A model generated the notes under the pieces. That model had not been told where the DNA came from, made no database searches, and saw nothing but the letters and a program-made list of their open reading frames with translations. A program made the position numbers and the translations under genes. 64,000 nt of DNA. It comes from Marinomonas transparens. Its GTDB lineage: Bacteria > Pseudomonadota > Gammaproteobacteria > Pseudomonadales > Marinomonadaceae. Position 1 is the stretch's first letter, and every line of letters begins with the position of its first letter. Below, one piece after another: positions 43,474-53,175 of the stretch. The stretch is from the NCBI RefSeq assembly GCF_016463975.1, contig NZ_JAEMNX010000001.1, positions 470,161 through 534,160 of the forward strand. Direction: 5' to 3'.

Positions 43474-45474
43474 ATGCCGTCTCGTAAAGAACTTGCTAAC
43501 GCCATACGCGCTTTGAGTATGGATGCTGTGCAAAAAGCTAACTCAGGTCATCCAGGTGCTCCAATGGGGATGGCTGATATTGCTGAAGTATTGTGGAATG
43601 ATTTTTTGAAGCACAACCCTAGCAATTCAAAATGGGTCGACCGTGACCGCTTTGTTCTGTCTAACGGTCATGGTTCTATGCTGATTTACTCGTTATTACA
43701 CCTTTCTGGTTATAACTTGCCAATTGGTGAATTGAAACAGTTTCGTCAGCTGCATTCTAAGACCCCTGGGCACCCAGAATACGGTTATACCGATGGTGTA
43801 GAAACAACAACTGGGCCACTTGGCGCGGGTATTAGTAACGCAGTCGGTATGGCTATTGCTGAAAAAACCTTGGCGGCTCAGTTTAACCGTGACGGTCATA
43901 ATGTGGTTGATCACAATACCTATTGCTTCCTTGGCGATGGTTGTTTGATGGAAGGTATTTCCCATGAAGCTTGCTCATTGGCTGGTACTCTAGGCTTAGG
44001 TAAGTTGGTCGCCTTTTGGGATGACAATGGTATTTCTATTGATGGCCATGTCGAAGGCTGGTTTACAGATGATACACCAAAGCGTTTTGAGTCTTATGGT
44101 TGGCATGTCATTGCAGATGTGGATGGTCATGATCCCGCCTCCATAAAAGCAGCAATTGAAGCGGCAAAAGCGGAAACCAGTAAACCTACACTGATTTGCT
44201 GTAAGACTATTATCGGTTTTGGATCACCAAACAAATCTGGTAGCCATGATTGTCATGGTGCTCCTCTAGGGGATACCGAAATTGCAGCCGCTCGCGAATT
44301 TCTTGGCTGGAAACATGCGCCATTTGAAGTTCCTGCTGATATTTATTCTGGTTGGGATGCGAAAGAAGCTGGCGCTGCTCGTGAGACTGAATGGAATAGT
44401 GCGTTTGCGTCATATCAGTCTGCTTACCCTGACTTAGCGGCAGAATTTGAACGTCGTGTAATGAAGGGCGACTTACCTGCGGACTTTGAAGCAAAAGCGC
44501 AAGCATTCATTCAAGAATGCCAAGACAAAGGTGAGAATATTGCCAGTCGTAAAGCATCGCAAAATGCCATCGGTACCTTTGGTGCTATGTTGCCTGAGTT
44601 GCTAGGAGGCTCTGCTGATTTAGCTGGGTCTAACCTTACTCTATGGTCTGGTTCTAAAGGCATTCAAAACGATCCTGCAGGTAACTATGTTTACTACGGT
44701 GTTCGTGAGTTTGGTATGAGCGGCATTATGAACGGTGCATCTTTGCATGGTGGTTTCATTAATTATGGTGCGACCTTCATGATGTTCATGGAATATGCAC
44801 GTAATGCGGTTCGTATGTCGGCCTTGATGGGAATCCAGAATATTTTTGTTTACACCCATGACTCTATTGGTCAGGGCGAAGATGGTCCAACTCACCAGCC
44901 AGTTGAGCAGTTAGCTAATTTACGTATGACACCCAATATGTCTGTATGGCGTCCATGTGATGCCGCTGAAACGGCCGTTGCTTGGAAAGCGGCAATTGAG
45001 CGTCGTGATGGACCAACGTCTTTGGTTTTCAGTCGTCAAGGTCTATCAGCCCAAGCTCGTAGTGCTGAACAGTTAGCCAATGTTGCGAAAGGTGGCTATG
45101 TTTTACAAGATTGTGCGGGAGTTCCTGATATTATCTTGCTAGCAACAGGATCTGAGATTGGTTTAGCAATGGCTTCTGCTGAAGCGTTAAGTGCAAAAGG
45201 TAAGAAAGTACGAGTTGTTTCTATGCCATCGACGAGTGTGTTTGATGCTCAGGATGCGGCTTATAAAGCGTCTGTTTTACCGAGTAATGTAACTAAGCGT
45301 ATTGCCATAGAAGCGGCTCACGTTGATTACTGGTACAAATATGTTGGCTTTGAAGGGGCTATGGTTGGTATGACGACCTTCGGTGAATCGGCACCCGGTG
45401 GTGATTTGCTTAAGCACTTTGGTTTCACTGTTGAGAATGTTGTTGAAACCGCTGAAAAAATCTTAGCGGCATAA
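43474..45474 (+). CDS. tkt: Transketolase
   Basis: Thiamine-diphosphate enzyme of the pentose-phosphate pathway, 666 residues. The ATG follows AGGAGTGG. The thiamine motif begins at [13 protein letters not shown] (about 154-166) and continues to DDNGISIDG. The N-terminus has [18 protein letters not shown] and the second half [20 protein letters not shown], both invariant transketolase blocks. It leads the run tkt-epd-pgk-fba, though a terminator follows it, so the downstream genes probably also have their own promoters. Confidence 0.97.
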   Translation: MPSRKELANAIRALSMDAVQKANSGHPGAPMGMADIAEVLWNDFLKHNPSNSKWVDRDRFVLSNGHGSMLIYSLLHLSGYNLPIGELKQFRQLHSKTPGHPEYGYTDGVETTTGPLGAGISNAVGMAIAEKTLAAQFNRDGHNVVDHNTYCFLGDGCLMEGISHEACSLAGTLGLGKLVAFWDDNGISIDGHVEGWFTDDTPKRFESYGWHVIADVDGHDPASIKAAIEAAKAETSKPTLICCKTIIGFGSPNKSGSHDCHGAPLGDTEIAAAREFLGWKHAPFEVPADIYSGWDAKEAGAARETEWNSAFASYQSAYPDLAAEFERRVMKGDLPADFEAKAQAFIQECQDKGENIASRKASQNAIGTFGAMLPELLGGSADLAGSNLTLWSGSKGIQNDPAGNYVYYGVREFGMSGIMNGASLHGGFINYGATFMMFMEYARNAVRMSALMGIQNIFVYTHDSIGQGEDGPTHQPVEQLANLRMTPNMSVWRPCDAAETAVAWKAAIERRDGPTSLVFSRQGLSAQARSAEQLANVAKGGYVLQDCAGVPDIILLATGSEIGLAMASAEALSAKGKKVRVVSMPSTSVFDAQDAAYKASVLPSNVTKRIAIEAAHVDYWYKYVGFEGAMVGMTTFGESAPGGDLLKHFGFTVENVVETAEKILAA

Positions 45475-45493
45475 CTTTCTGCAATAAGATAAG

Positions 45494-45526
45494 AAAAGAG
45501 ATGTGCAATTTGTATGTCTCTTTTTT
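45494..45526 (+). terminator. Terminator after tkt
   Basis: AAAAGAGA pairs with TCTCTTTT around a 15-base loop and runs into T6. The loop is long, so strength is uncertain. Confidence 0.6.
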
Positions 45527-45588
45527 CATTTATTAAGAGGGCGACGAGGTGATTGTCTCGTTTTTCTTTGCGATGAAGTAGTAGGACT

Positions 45589-46605
45589 ATGTTGCGAGTC
45601 GCTATCAATGGTTATGGCCGAATAGGGCGCTCGGTTTTACGAGCACTTTATGAAAATGGCTATCGCGATCACATTCAAGTGGTGGCAATTAATGAATTGT
45701 CTGATATTGAGACAATGAGTTATCTAACGCGCTATGACACAACTCATGGCCGGTTTCCTAGGTCTGTTGTTACTAGAGGCAATATTCTAGTGATCGGTGA
45801 CGATGATATTTTATGTTTTTCTTGCGTTCGCTCGGATGAGCTGGATTGGACTTCTCTTGATTTAGATATGGTTTTAGAATGTTCAGGAAGCTTTTCAGGG
45901 CGAGATGGCGCTCAAGCTTATTTAGACGCTGGAGTGCCGAGAATCTTACTTTCTCAGCCAGCGGCGGCGGATGTAGATGCAACGATTGTTCATGGGTTTA
46001 ATCAGCATGACATAGAGAAAACGCATACGATTGTTTCCGCCGCATCCTGCACGACAAACTGTTTGATTCCTGTTTTAGACGTGATAAAAAATTTTGCTGG
46101 TGTGTTGCATGGAACAACACAAACGATTCATTCTGCGATGAATGATCAACCGATAATTGATGCTTATCATACTAAAGATTTGCGTTTAACCCGTGCGGCA
46201 TTAAGTTCAATCATTCCTGTGGATACGGGATTAGCAAAAGGTATCACACGATTGATGCCGGAGCTTGATGGAAAAATGGGGTGTAACGCAATCAGGGTGC
46301 CTACGTTGAATGTATCTGTGATCGATGTTGTGTTACGTACAGAGGTTGATGTCACTGTTGAACAAATAAACGCACAATTACGACAAGCGGCAAACGCAAA
46401 ATACGCTGAATTAATGGGGTTCACAGAAGAGGAACATGCTTCTGTCGATTTTAACCATGATCCACGTTCGGTTATTATTGATGCCACGCAGACTCAAGTA
46501 GTCGATGGCCGTATGGTGAAGCTCTTGTGCTGGTTTGATAATGAATGGGGTTACGCAAATCGAATGCTTGATGTTGCTAAACACTGGGCAAAATTGATTG
46601 ATTAA
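45589..46605 (+). CDS. epd: Erythrose-4-phosphate dehydrogenase
   Basis: A GAPDH-family enzyme of 338 residues that oxidises erythrose-4-phosphate for pyridoxal phosphate synthesis. The NAD site is INGYGRIGRSVLRALYENG; the catalytic Cys lies in SAASCTTNCLIPV (about 153). The block TIHSAMNDQPIIDAYH, in place of the SYTNDQ... of glycolytic GAPDH, marks it as Epd. Its position between tkt and pgk is the conserved one. Confidence 0.93.
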   Translation: MLRVAINGYGRIGRSVLRALYENGYRDHIQVVAINELSDIETMSYLTRYDTTHGRFPRSVVTRGNILVIGDDDILCFSCVRSDELDWTSLDLDMVLECSGSFSGRDGAQAYLDAGVPRILLSQPAAADVDATIVHGFNQHDIEKTHTIVSAASCTTNCLIPVLDVIKNFAGVLHGTTQTIHSAMNDQPIIDAYHTKDLRLTRAALSSIIPVDTGLAKGITRLMPELDGKMGCNAIRVPTLNVSVIDVVLRTEVDVTVEQINAQLRQAANAKYAELMGFTEEEHASVDFNHDPRSVIIDATQTQVVDGRMVKLLCWFDNEWGYANRMLDVAKHWAKLID

Positions 46606-46659
46606 TAAAGTCTATCCTGAAATTTAACATCGAATTTTTCAATGACGGGGAAATCGTAC

Positions 46660-47823
46660 ATGACTGTAATTAAGATGAAAGACATAGATTTAGTGAATAA
46701 ACGAGTGCTTATTCGCGAGGATTTAAATGTCCCTGTAAAAGATGGCAAGGTAACGAGCGATGCTCGAATTCGTGCAGCTTTACCGACATTGAAACTGGCT
46801 TTGGCTGAAGGTGCTAGGGTGATGGTTATGTCGCACCTAGGTCGTCCTATAGAAGGTGAATACGCTGAGGAGTTTTCTCTTCAGCCTGTTGCGAATCACT
46901 TGTCGATTTTACTTGGTCAAGATGTGCCTTTAGTGAAAGATTGGCTTGATGGTGTTGAAGTCGAGTCTGGTGAATTGGTACTCGTTGAGAACGTTCGTTT
47001 TAACACGGGTGAGAAAAAAGACGATGAGGCTCTCTCTAAAAAAATGGCGGCTTTGTGTGATGTCTTTGTGATGGATGCTTTTGGTACAGCGCATCGAGCT
47101 CAAGCTTCTACTCACGGTGTGGCTAAGTTCGCACCGATTGCTTGTGCCGGCCCTTTGTTAGCGGCTGAGCTAGATGCTCTAGAAAAAGCGCTTGCTAAAC
47201 CTGCTTATCCCATGGCTGCTATTGTTGGCGGCTCTAAAGTTTCAACTAAGTTGACAGTACTTGAGTCATTGTCAAATAAAGTGGATCAATTAATTGTTGG
47301 TGGTGGTATAGCCAATACTTTTTTGGCTGCGGCAGGCTTCCCTGTAGGTAAATCTTTATATGAAGAGGACTTAATACCTCAAGCGAAGGCGTTAATGGCA
47401 AAAACCAGTATTCCGCTTCCTGAAGATGTTGTCGTTGCGACTGCATTTTCTGCTGATGCGGAAGCGATCGTTAAAAATGCCGCTGATGTTGGTGAAAATG
47501 ATATGATTTTGGATATTGGTCCTAAAGCATCGACTGCTTTTGCCGCCTTACTGGAAAAATCTCAGACGATTATTTGGAATGGCCCTGTTGGTGTGTTTGA
47601 GTTCGACCAATTTGGTGGTGGTACGAAAGCATTGGCAATCGCTATTGCCAATAGTGAAGGTTTTTCTATTGCTGGTGGCGGTGATACCCTTGCTGCTGTT
47701 GATAAGTATGATATCGCAGATCGAGTGTCCTATATTTCGACGGGCGGTGGTGCCTTTTTAGAGTTTGTTGAAGGAAAAGTGCTACCAGCTGTTGCGATGT
47801 TGGAGTCACGCGCGCAAAATTAG
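46660..47823 (+). CDS. pgk: Phosphoglycerate kinase
   Basis: Glycolytic kinase, 387 residues. Start ATG 46660 follows GGGGAAA; an in-frame ATG 18 bases earlier lacks a site. Motifs: [19 protein letters not shown] (substrate site), ENVRFNTGE, the hinge region GGSKVSTKL, and NGPVGVFE with [12 protein letters not shown] at the nucleotide site. It lies 54 bases after epd. Confidence 0.96.
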   Translation: MTVIKMKDIDLVNKRVLIREDLNVPVKDGKVTSDARIRAALPTLKLALAEGARVMVMSHLGRPIEGEYAEEFSLQPVANHLSILLGQDVPLVKDWLDGVEVESGELVLVENVRFNTGEKKDDEALSKKMAALCDVFVMDAFGTAHRAQASTHGVAKFAPIACAGPLLAAELDALEKALAKPAYPMAAIVGGSKVSTKLTVLESLSNKVDQLIVGGGIANTFLAAAGFPVGKSLYEEDLIPQAKALMAKTSIPLPEDVVVATAFSADAEAIVKNAADVGENDMILDIGPKASTAFAALLEKSQTIIWNGPVGVFEFDQFGGGTKALAIAIANSEGFSIAGGGDTLAAVDKYDIADRVSYISTGGGAFLEFVEGKVLPAVAMLESRAQN

Positions 47824-47932
47824 AATATATAAGAGCGACGAAGATTGTTCTAAATAATAAGAGCGTAAAGCTCACCACGCTGACCTTAATATATAATTAA
47901 GAGTTAGTGGGCATAAAACTAGAGAGTGACCC

Positions 47933-47952
47933 GCTTGGCACTTGTGCCAAGC
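47933..47952 (+). repeat. Perfect 9-bp hairpin between pgk and fba
   Basis: GCTTGGCAC and GTGCCAAGC with a two-base centre. No T-run follows. It may be a symmetric protein-binding site or an mRNA stem in the 263-base pgk-fba gap, which holds no gene. Confidence 0.6.
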
Positions 47953-48040
47953 ACGACAATAACGATAAGGCGTAAGCCACATAGAGCACTGTAGAAAGTG
48001 GTGCCGATGAATAAATAAACAGAGAGTTCACCGTAACTCC

Positions 48041-48065
48041 GTCTTCTATGAAAACCATAGAAGAC
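48041..48065 (+). repeat. Perfect 10-bp hairpin just before fba
   Basis: GTCTTCTATG and CATAGAAGAC around AAAAC, 21-46 bases before the fba start and just ahead of its GAGGAAA ribosome site. It could protect the 5' end of a processed fba message or modulate translation. Confidence 0.65.
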
Positions 48066-48086
48066 ACATTGTCAGAGGAAACTTTT

Positions 48087-49154
48087 ATGCCTTTAATTAG
48101 TATGCGTCAATTGCTAGATCACGCCGCCGAACATAGCTATGGTTTGCCTGCTTTTAATGTTAATAACATGGAGCAGGTCAAAGCCATTATGGAGGCGGCT
48201 GATGAAGTTAATTCTCCTGTAATTATGCAGGCGTCCGCAGGCGCTCGAAAATACGCCGGATCACATTTTCTTCGCCATTTAATTGCCGCAGCGATTGAAG
48301 ATTACCCGCATATCCCTGTGGTGATGCATCAGGATCATGGTACGTCGCCAGCAATTTGCCAGCGCTCTATACAGCTTGGCTTTTCATCAGTAATGATGGA
48401 TGGTTCCTTGATGGCGGACGGAAAATCCCCAGCCAGCTATGATTACAACGTTGATGTTACTCGCCGGACAGTGGAGTTTTCTCATGCCTGTGGCGTGTCT
48501 GTGGAAGGTGAACTTGGTGTTTTAGGTTCACTAGAAACTGGTGAGGCTGGCGAGGAAGATGGTGTTGGTGCAGAGGGTATTTTGACCATGGATCAAATGC
48601 TAACCGACCCTCAAGAAGCAGTTGATTTTGTTAATGCAACAGGTATTGATGCTTTGGCTGTTGCGATTGGTACGAGTCATGGCGCATACAAGTTTACTCG
48701 TCCACCGACGGGCGATATTCTTGATATTGAGCGTATTGCGAAAATTGTTGAGTTGTTACCTAATACTCATATTGTATTGCATGGTTCTTCTTCCGTACCG
48801 CAGGATTGGTTAGAGATTATCAATGAGTTTGGTGGCGATATTCCTGAAACCTATGGGGTGCCTATCGAAGAAATCGTTAAAGCGATTCGCTATGGGGTGC
48901 GCAAAGTGAATATCGATACAGATCTACGCTTGGCGGCAACGGGTGCCATTCGCCGTAGCTTGGCTGAACATAAAGGTAACTTTGACCCTCGTAAGTATTT
49001 AACTGAGAGCATTAAAGCGATGAAAGCGGTTTGTATTGATCGTTATGAGGCATTTGGTTGTGCTGGTCAGGCGTCACGCATTCATACGATAGACCTTGAG
49101 GAAATGGCAGTACGCTACGAGCATGGTGAATACAGCAATGGCCGAACTTTTTAA
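48087..49154 (+). CDS. fba: Fructose-bisphosphate aldolase, class II
   Basis: Zinc-dependent aldolase of 355 residues. Start ATG 48087 (MPLISMRQ) follows GAGGAAA; a longer frame starts inside the hairpin and is unlikely. Zinc ligands are expected in [22 protein letters not shown] and VLHGSSSVP; phosphate loop residues in [13 protein letters not shown]. Length and the [12 protein letters not shown] block fit the longer, Calvin-cycle type (class IIB) group. It ends the carbon-metabolism run. Confidence 0.95.
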   Translation: MPLISMRQLLDHAAEHSYGLPAFNVNNMEQVKAIMEAADEVNSPVIMQASAGARKYAGSHFLRHLIAAAIEDYPHIPVVMHQDHGTSPAICQRSIQLGFSSVMMDGSLMADGKSPASYDYNVDVTRRTVEFSHACGVSVEGELGVLGSLETGEAGEEDGVGAEGILTMDQMLTDPQEAVDFVNATGIDALAVAIGTSHGAYKFTRPPTGDILDIERIAKIVELLPNTHIVLHGSSSVPQDWLEIINEFGGDIPETYGVPIEEIVKAIRYGVRKVNIDTDLRLAATGAIRRSLAEHKGNFDPRKYLTESIKAMKAVCIDRYEAFGCAGQASRIHTIDLEEMAVRYEHGEYSNGRTF

Positions 49155-49222
49155 AATTTGGTGTATGTCATTGCTAGGGCGTCGCTTTTCTTTTATTTTT
49201 TAAAGAAAATAGAAAAAAACAG

Positions 49223-49250
49223 TTGACCCTAAAAATGGTTTGCCTATAAT
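49223..49250 (+). promoter_or_regulatory. Sigma-70 promoter of tRNA-Leu
   Basis: TTGACC, a 16-base spacer and a perfect TATAAT, followed by the GC-rich stretch GCTCGCC typical of stringently controlled stable-RNA promoters. The tRNA starts 15 bases after the -10 box. Confidence 0.88.
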
Positions 49251-49264
49251 GCTCGCCATTCCTT

Positions 49265-49349
49265 GCGGGAGTGGTGGAATTGGTAGACACGCTGGATTTA
49301 GGTTCCAGTGCTTCACGGCGTGAGAGTTCGAGTCTCTCCTTCCGCACCA
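49265..49349 (+). tRNA. tRNA-Leu (anticodon UAG)
   Basis: An 85-base class II tRNA with encoded CCA. The acceptor stem pairs GCGGGAG with CTTCCGC (one G-U). The anticodon stem-loop is CTGGA-TTTAGGT-TCCAG, giving anticodon UAG, which reads CUN leucine codons. A long variable arm (TGCTTCACGGCGT region) and the T-loop GAGTTCGAGTCTC are clear. It has its own promoter and terminator. Confidence 0.97.
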
Positions 49350-49354
49350 AATTT

Positions 49355-49384
49355 AAAAAAGCTGACTTTATGTCAGCTTTTTTT
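49355..49384 (+). terminator. Terminator after tRNA-Leu
   Basis: AAAAAAGCTGAC pairs with GTCAGCTTTTTT around a five-base loop, with a T-run. Confidence 0.93.
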
Positions 49385-49489
49385 ATGTCTTAAATTTATA
49401 CCTTTCTTATATTTTCTTGTTCTGTTTATCTCTAAAACTCGCTAATCTGGTTAGAATGTCTCTTTACATGAGAGTGTGTTGGATCCTAG

Positions 49490-50599
49490 ATGCGTAGATT
49501 ATTTATTGCTCTTGTTTCTGCCTTTACTATATTGGCCGCTTCTGTCCCTATTGTGCAGGCCGCTAATCTGTTGCCCAATTTGATGAGCAGTCATGACTTT
49601 TATCAGGCGTATCCAAGGCAGTTGCCATTGGCTGAACAATTCTCAAATATAGTAGCTTCCTCTGCTAGCCCTCTTGCTGTACCTCAAAGTAAGTCTATTA
49701 ATGTTGCGTTGCTATTATTTGGTGACTCAAAGTCTACGAAGAATAGGGCATTATTATTGTCTTTCAAGCAACGTATGCGTGAATTGAGAATTGATTACCG
49801 CTTGACCGTTTATGTTGATAAGTCTGAGTTTGCAGATGATCTGGATAGCTATTTTGAAATAGTAAATTTACAGCCCGATTATCTCGTTGTAACAGGGTTC
49901 CATCGAACGTCGAGACAATTTGTAGAGCGTTTTTTACACGCAGGAAAGCCAAAAGTTATTTTTTATGATTTAGCAACACCTTTACTTCATTGGATGAATC
50001 ATTCTCCTTTAATTTATATTGGTTCTGATCAAGTAAAGGCGACAAAAATGTTAGCCAGCTATCTTGATCGTCAGTTACTTCCTAATGCCATTATTGCTGC
50101 ATTCATATTACCTGCTGGTTACCTTAGTCATTCACGGTGTGATGTGTTTTTAGACGAAATGACGAAATACAATCGACCAATAAAGCAGATAAATATGATT
50201 ACGGATAACCAAAAAAATGCCAAACAAGCGGCAACTCGTTTATTGAGAGCATCATCGGTCGATTTTATTTTTAGTTGTTCGCAAAATATTGCTAATGGCG
50301 TTATTGCCGCACTTGAAGAAAATAAAGTCTTTACTGGAGCGCAAACAAACAGTTGGGGGGGGGCGGTTCAGGATATTAACAATTTACAGGGGCAAAAACT
50401 CAAAGCCAGTGTTCTCTTTATGCGGGATGATTTATCTATTGCAATAGCTGAAGCGATAAAACTTGATATGGAAGGGAAAGGTATGCCAAAGCTCTATGTT
50501 GCTCATACTTCGCTTATGCCAGCGGAGCTAGACTTGGAAAGTCTTCATCTAATGATACAGCGAGCTTATCGTTATTCGGCGGTTTTATGGAAAGAATAG
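49490..50599 (+). CDS. LuxP-like periplasmic binding protein
   Basis: A 369-residue periplasmic-binding fold with a Sec signal peptide (cleaved near VQAA, residue 25). Compared from memory with Vibrio LuxP, the AI-2 receptor, it is colinear over the whole length: F-G at 77-78 for the first strand, GYLSHSRCDVF (210-220), VDFIFSCSQNIANG (257-270), TNSWGGA (286-292), AIAEAIKLDMEGK (318-330) and the end QRAYRYSA. Of nine recalled AI-2 contacts, three look kept (Ser82, Arg216, Trp289) and six changed (Ser80 for Gln, Asn85 for Trp, Asp160 for Asn, Gln265 for Thr, Asn266 for Asp, Phe310 for Arg). The ligand may therefore differ. It leads a coupled operon; the next gene starts 13 bases before its stop. 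Confidence 0.85.
   Translation: MRRLFIALVSAFTILAASVPIVQAANLLPNLMSSHDFYQAYPRQLPLAEQFSNIVASSASPLAVPQSKSINVALLLFGDSKSTKNRALLLSFKQRMRELRIDYRLTVYVDKSEFADDLDSYFEIVNLQPDYLVVTGFHRTSRQFVERFLHAGKPKVIFYDLATPLLHWMNHSPLIYIGSDQVKATKMLASYLDRQLLPNAIIAAFILPAGYLSHSRCDVFLDEMTKYNRPIKQINMITDNQKNAKQAATRLLRASSVDFIFSCSQNIANGVIAALEENKVFTGAQTNSWGGAVQDINNLQGQKLKASVLFMRDDLSIAIAEAIKLDMEGKGMPKLYVAHTSLMPAELDLESLHLMIQRAYRYSAVLWKE
50355..50363 (+). repeat. Nine-G tract inside the LuxP-like gene
   Basis: A run of nine G encodes part of Trp289-Gly-Gly using GGG codons, in a genome that otherwise prefers GGT and GGC for glycine. Such a tract can slip during replication and would frameshift the gene. Confidence 0.9.
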
Positions 50600-53175
50600 C
50601 GACCAGTTTACGGCAACGTTTACAGAACCAGATATTGCTATTGCTAGGTGTAACGTTTTTAGTCATGACTGCGATCATGCTGTATTTCTTGGAGCTTCAG
50701 AATAGATCATCTGAGGCACCTCGTCTTGCATTAAGGCATCAGATTGTTGAACAGGCATTTAATAGTTATTTGGCTCGGGCTGAATATGAGATGAGTTTCA
50801 TTAGTCAGGATTTATTACTTAAGGACTATAAACCTGGTCGTGAGCTAGACATGCTTTTTAGTAATAGCGATGTTTTATTTTTTGGGGGGTTAGACTTCTT
50901 TTATATTGAGAGGGTGAATGGCTCACATTCGATTGACCCTCGTGCCCGCCTTTTTACTAAGGTGGATCTGAAAGAGCCGCTGTCATTGGGAAAGATTAAT
51001 TTGTGGATAAAAACAGTCACAGATGATGGGGCTGTTTTTTTGATCTATAAAAAGAAACTTATGTCAGAGGAGCAGGGCAACCTTGGTTTTTTGTATGGGT
51101 TTATTTCTTTAAATAATAATTTAACCCTAGCGAATGAATTGTTAACGAGTTCTCAAGCAGATATGGTGCGGATTTATGATAATGCTAATAATAATATTTT
51201 ATTGGAAGAGCGACAGGTAGGGGAAAATTTATCTGGGCAATTGTTGAAAACACGAAGCCCTCTGTCCACCCCGATTAGTGCGGATTTACAACTTGAGCTC
51301 GTACAAAAAAATAAACCATTAGCAACGATTCTATCACGGGGCTTAGTGCCAATATTATTTATTAATTTGGCTTTATTCTGTTTGTATTTTGCACTTGTCT
51401 ATATCATTAAAAAATGGTTGTTTTTACCGTTAAAAGCCATGGCCTACCAAAATCAATATGATGTTCTACCATTCATTGAGCTACAACCCCTTCAGGAACA
51501 AGTAAGTCAAGATAGGGCTTTTATTAAGGCTAAGGAGAGTCGCTTTCAGTTACTAATAGAGTCTACTCATAACGCTATTATTTTTTGCAGTGAAGTAGCT
51601 GAAATAGACATGATTAATAGTGAGGCACAATCTATTTTTCCTGATTATAAGTCTGCGCGGACGGTTTTTGATTTCTTACCGATTACCTGCCATCAAGCGA
51701 TACAAGAGGCGCTAAAAGGAGAGGTTGGTATCACTTTTGATTTGACCGTTACAAGTATTGGGCGAATCTATCACTGGCAAGCCCATTCATTTAAAAATGA
51801 GAGCTCTTATCGGGGGCTTGTTTTAATTGGCAGAGATATTACCTATGAATCGAGCTTGCTGTGGCAATTAGAACAGTTGCGACCCGGTTCACTTGCTGTA
51901 CAAAAAAAAGTAGAAGTGGATGCTTTGTTAGATGAACTGGAATACTTATCAACCCTTCCAGATTATGTTTCACATAGGCAGTTACAAGGTTGGTTGTCGT
52001 TACTTATTTCTGTTTTGGAGGGAGTGAGCTGTGAAAGTAGGGAGTTATCGAGTGATGTATTAGGAGAGATGATTGCTGAGGAAAATTTGTTTGTTTCTAG
52101 TAGGCTTGGGATGGAAACAACTCAGATAGAGATAGAATGTTCAGTTGTTGTTGGTGCAACCCTGTTTGAGGTGGACTTAGCGTTCAGAAACTTATTACGT
52201 GTTCTGTATATGTTAGTGATAGCGAGTGACCTGGAAGAAAAGCGCTTGTCATTTTCTCTTGATGAGGGCGTTTTAAAGATCATGGCGATCACTGATATGG
52301 CGTCTAGGTTGTTACCTTCTTGGTTAGTCGCTACATTATTGGAGCGGCTTGGCGGTGAGCAAAAAGCATATGTCAATAATCTCTTTCAGCTTCATTTGCC
52401 CATTCATGTTGTTAGTGCAGAAATAGAGCCATTAAGTAAAGCATTAGTGGTTGCTTGGGTGGTGAATGATTATTCTAATGCTGAACATATACATAGTCTT
52501 TTATTGAGATTAGGTCTGGGGGTCGAGCAGTATATTTCGGCAGATAGTTTTTTTACTCAGTCTCGGTCTATCGCTAAGTTTGATGCGGTTGTGATTGGTT
52601 GTGATCAAGATGTTGAGGCTCAAGCGAACATAACGACAGCTCTTAAGGCACAGCATCATAGAGATGACCTTCCATTAGTCTGGTTAAATACTCACCAACC
52701 TCTGGATCCCGAGGAAAATGATTTAACACTATTCGGTTGTGTATTTGATCATAATTTATATAAAGTTTTACAAAAAGCCTTCTTGCTCGATGGCATTGTC
52801 CCAATGAACTTTGGTAATGAAAGCCATACGTGGGTGATTGTTGGTGGTAGTCGTGTTGCTAAGGCTATTTGGTATGCCGAATTAGAGCAGCGAGAAATTG
52901 CATCCCAATGGCTAGCGGATCTTTCTGGTTATCATGCTGTACTACCTTATTATCCAGATGCTGTTGTCGTACTTTTAGACCCTCAACCTAAAGAGTCTTT
53001 GTTGGCAATTCAGGTCTCTTTCCCTTCTGTACATCTGTTTGCGCTACAAAAGTGGGATGGTATGGCAGATAATGTGATGCTGTTTGAGATGCAAGCGCCT
53101 TACTCAAGTGACAAGATAATAATGCTAAAAGATTATGTCGATACGAAAATAAAGAATAGTAGGAGCAATGAATGA
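50587..53175 (+). CDS. LuxQ-like membrane protein with degenerate kinase and receiver domains
   Basis: An 862-residue inner-membrane protein with the layout and length of LuxQ: TM1 (16-35), periplasmic domain (36-250), TM2 (251-275), a PAS-like domain (315-425, ending HWQAHSF...GLVLIGRDIT). The kinase part is altered: no H-E-x-x-T-P phospho-acceptor box is present around 445-480, the N-box position reads RNLLRVLYMLV (534-544), and no G1, F or G2 glycine boxes occur before residue 610. Two receiver-like domains follow. In the first (about 618-735) the phospho-acceptor position is Gly671 (FDAVVIG). The second (about 748-840) keeps an Asp at 798 (VVVLLDP) but lacks the acidic pair. It probably senses through the LuxP-like partner without histidine phosphorylation. 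It overlaps both neighbours. Confidence 0.8.
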   Translation: MERIATSLRQRLQNQILLLLGVTFLVMTAIMLYFLELQNRSSEAPRLALRHQIVEQAFNSYLARAEYEMSFISQDLLLKDYKPGRELDMLFSNSDVLFFGGLDFFYIERVNGSHSIDPRARLFTKVDLKEPLSLGKINLWIKTVTDDGAVFLIYKKKLMSEEQGNLGFLYGFISLNNNLTLANELLTSSQADMVRIYDNANNNILLEERQVGENLSGQLLKTRSPLSTPISADLQLELVQKNKPLATILSRGLVPILFINLALFCLYFALVYIIKKWLFLPLKAMAYQNQYDVLPFIELQPLQEQVSQDRAFIKAKESRFQLLIESTHNAIIFCSEVAEIDMINSEAQSIFPDYKSARTVFDFLPITCHQAIQEALKGEVGITFDLTVTSIGRIYHWQAHSFKNESSYRGLVLIGRDITYESSLLWQLEQLRPGSLAVQKKVEVDALLDELEYLSTLPDYVSHRQLQGWLSLLISVLEGVSCESRELSSDVLGEMIAEENLFVSSRLGMETTQIEIECSVVVGATLFEVDLAFRNLLRVLYMLVIASDLEEKRLSFSLDEGVLKIMAITDMASRLLPSWLVATLLERLGGEQKAYVNNLFQLHLPIHVVSAEIEPLSKALVVAWVVNDYSNAEHIHSLLLRLGLGVEQYISADSFFTQSRSIAKFDAVVIGCDQDVEAQANITTALKAQHHRDDLPLVWLNTHQPLDPEENDLTLFGCVFDHNLYKVLQKAFLLDGIVPMNFGNESHTWVIVGGSRVAKAIWYAELEQREIASQWLADLSGYHAVLPYYPDAVVVLLDPQPKESLLAIQVSFPSVHLFALQKWDGMADNVMLFEMQAPYSSDKIIMLKDYVDTKIKNSRSNE

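Noticed and set aside
49490..50599. Reading the LuxP-like protein as an ordinary sugar ABC binding protein
   Set aside because: No transporter genes are adjacent, it overlaps a LuxQ-shaped gene, and its blocks and C-terminus line up with LuxP along the whole length.
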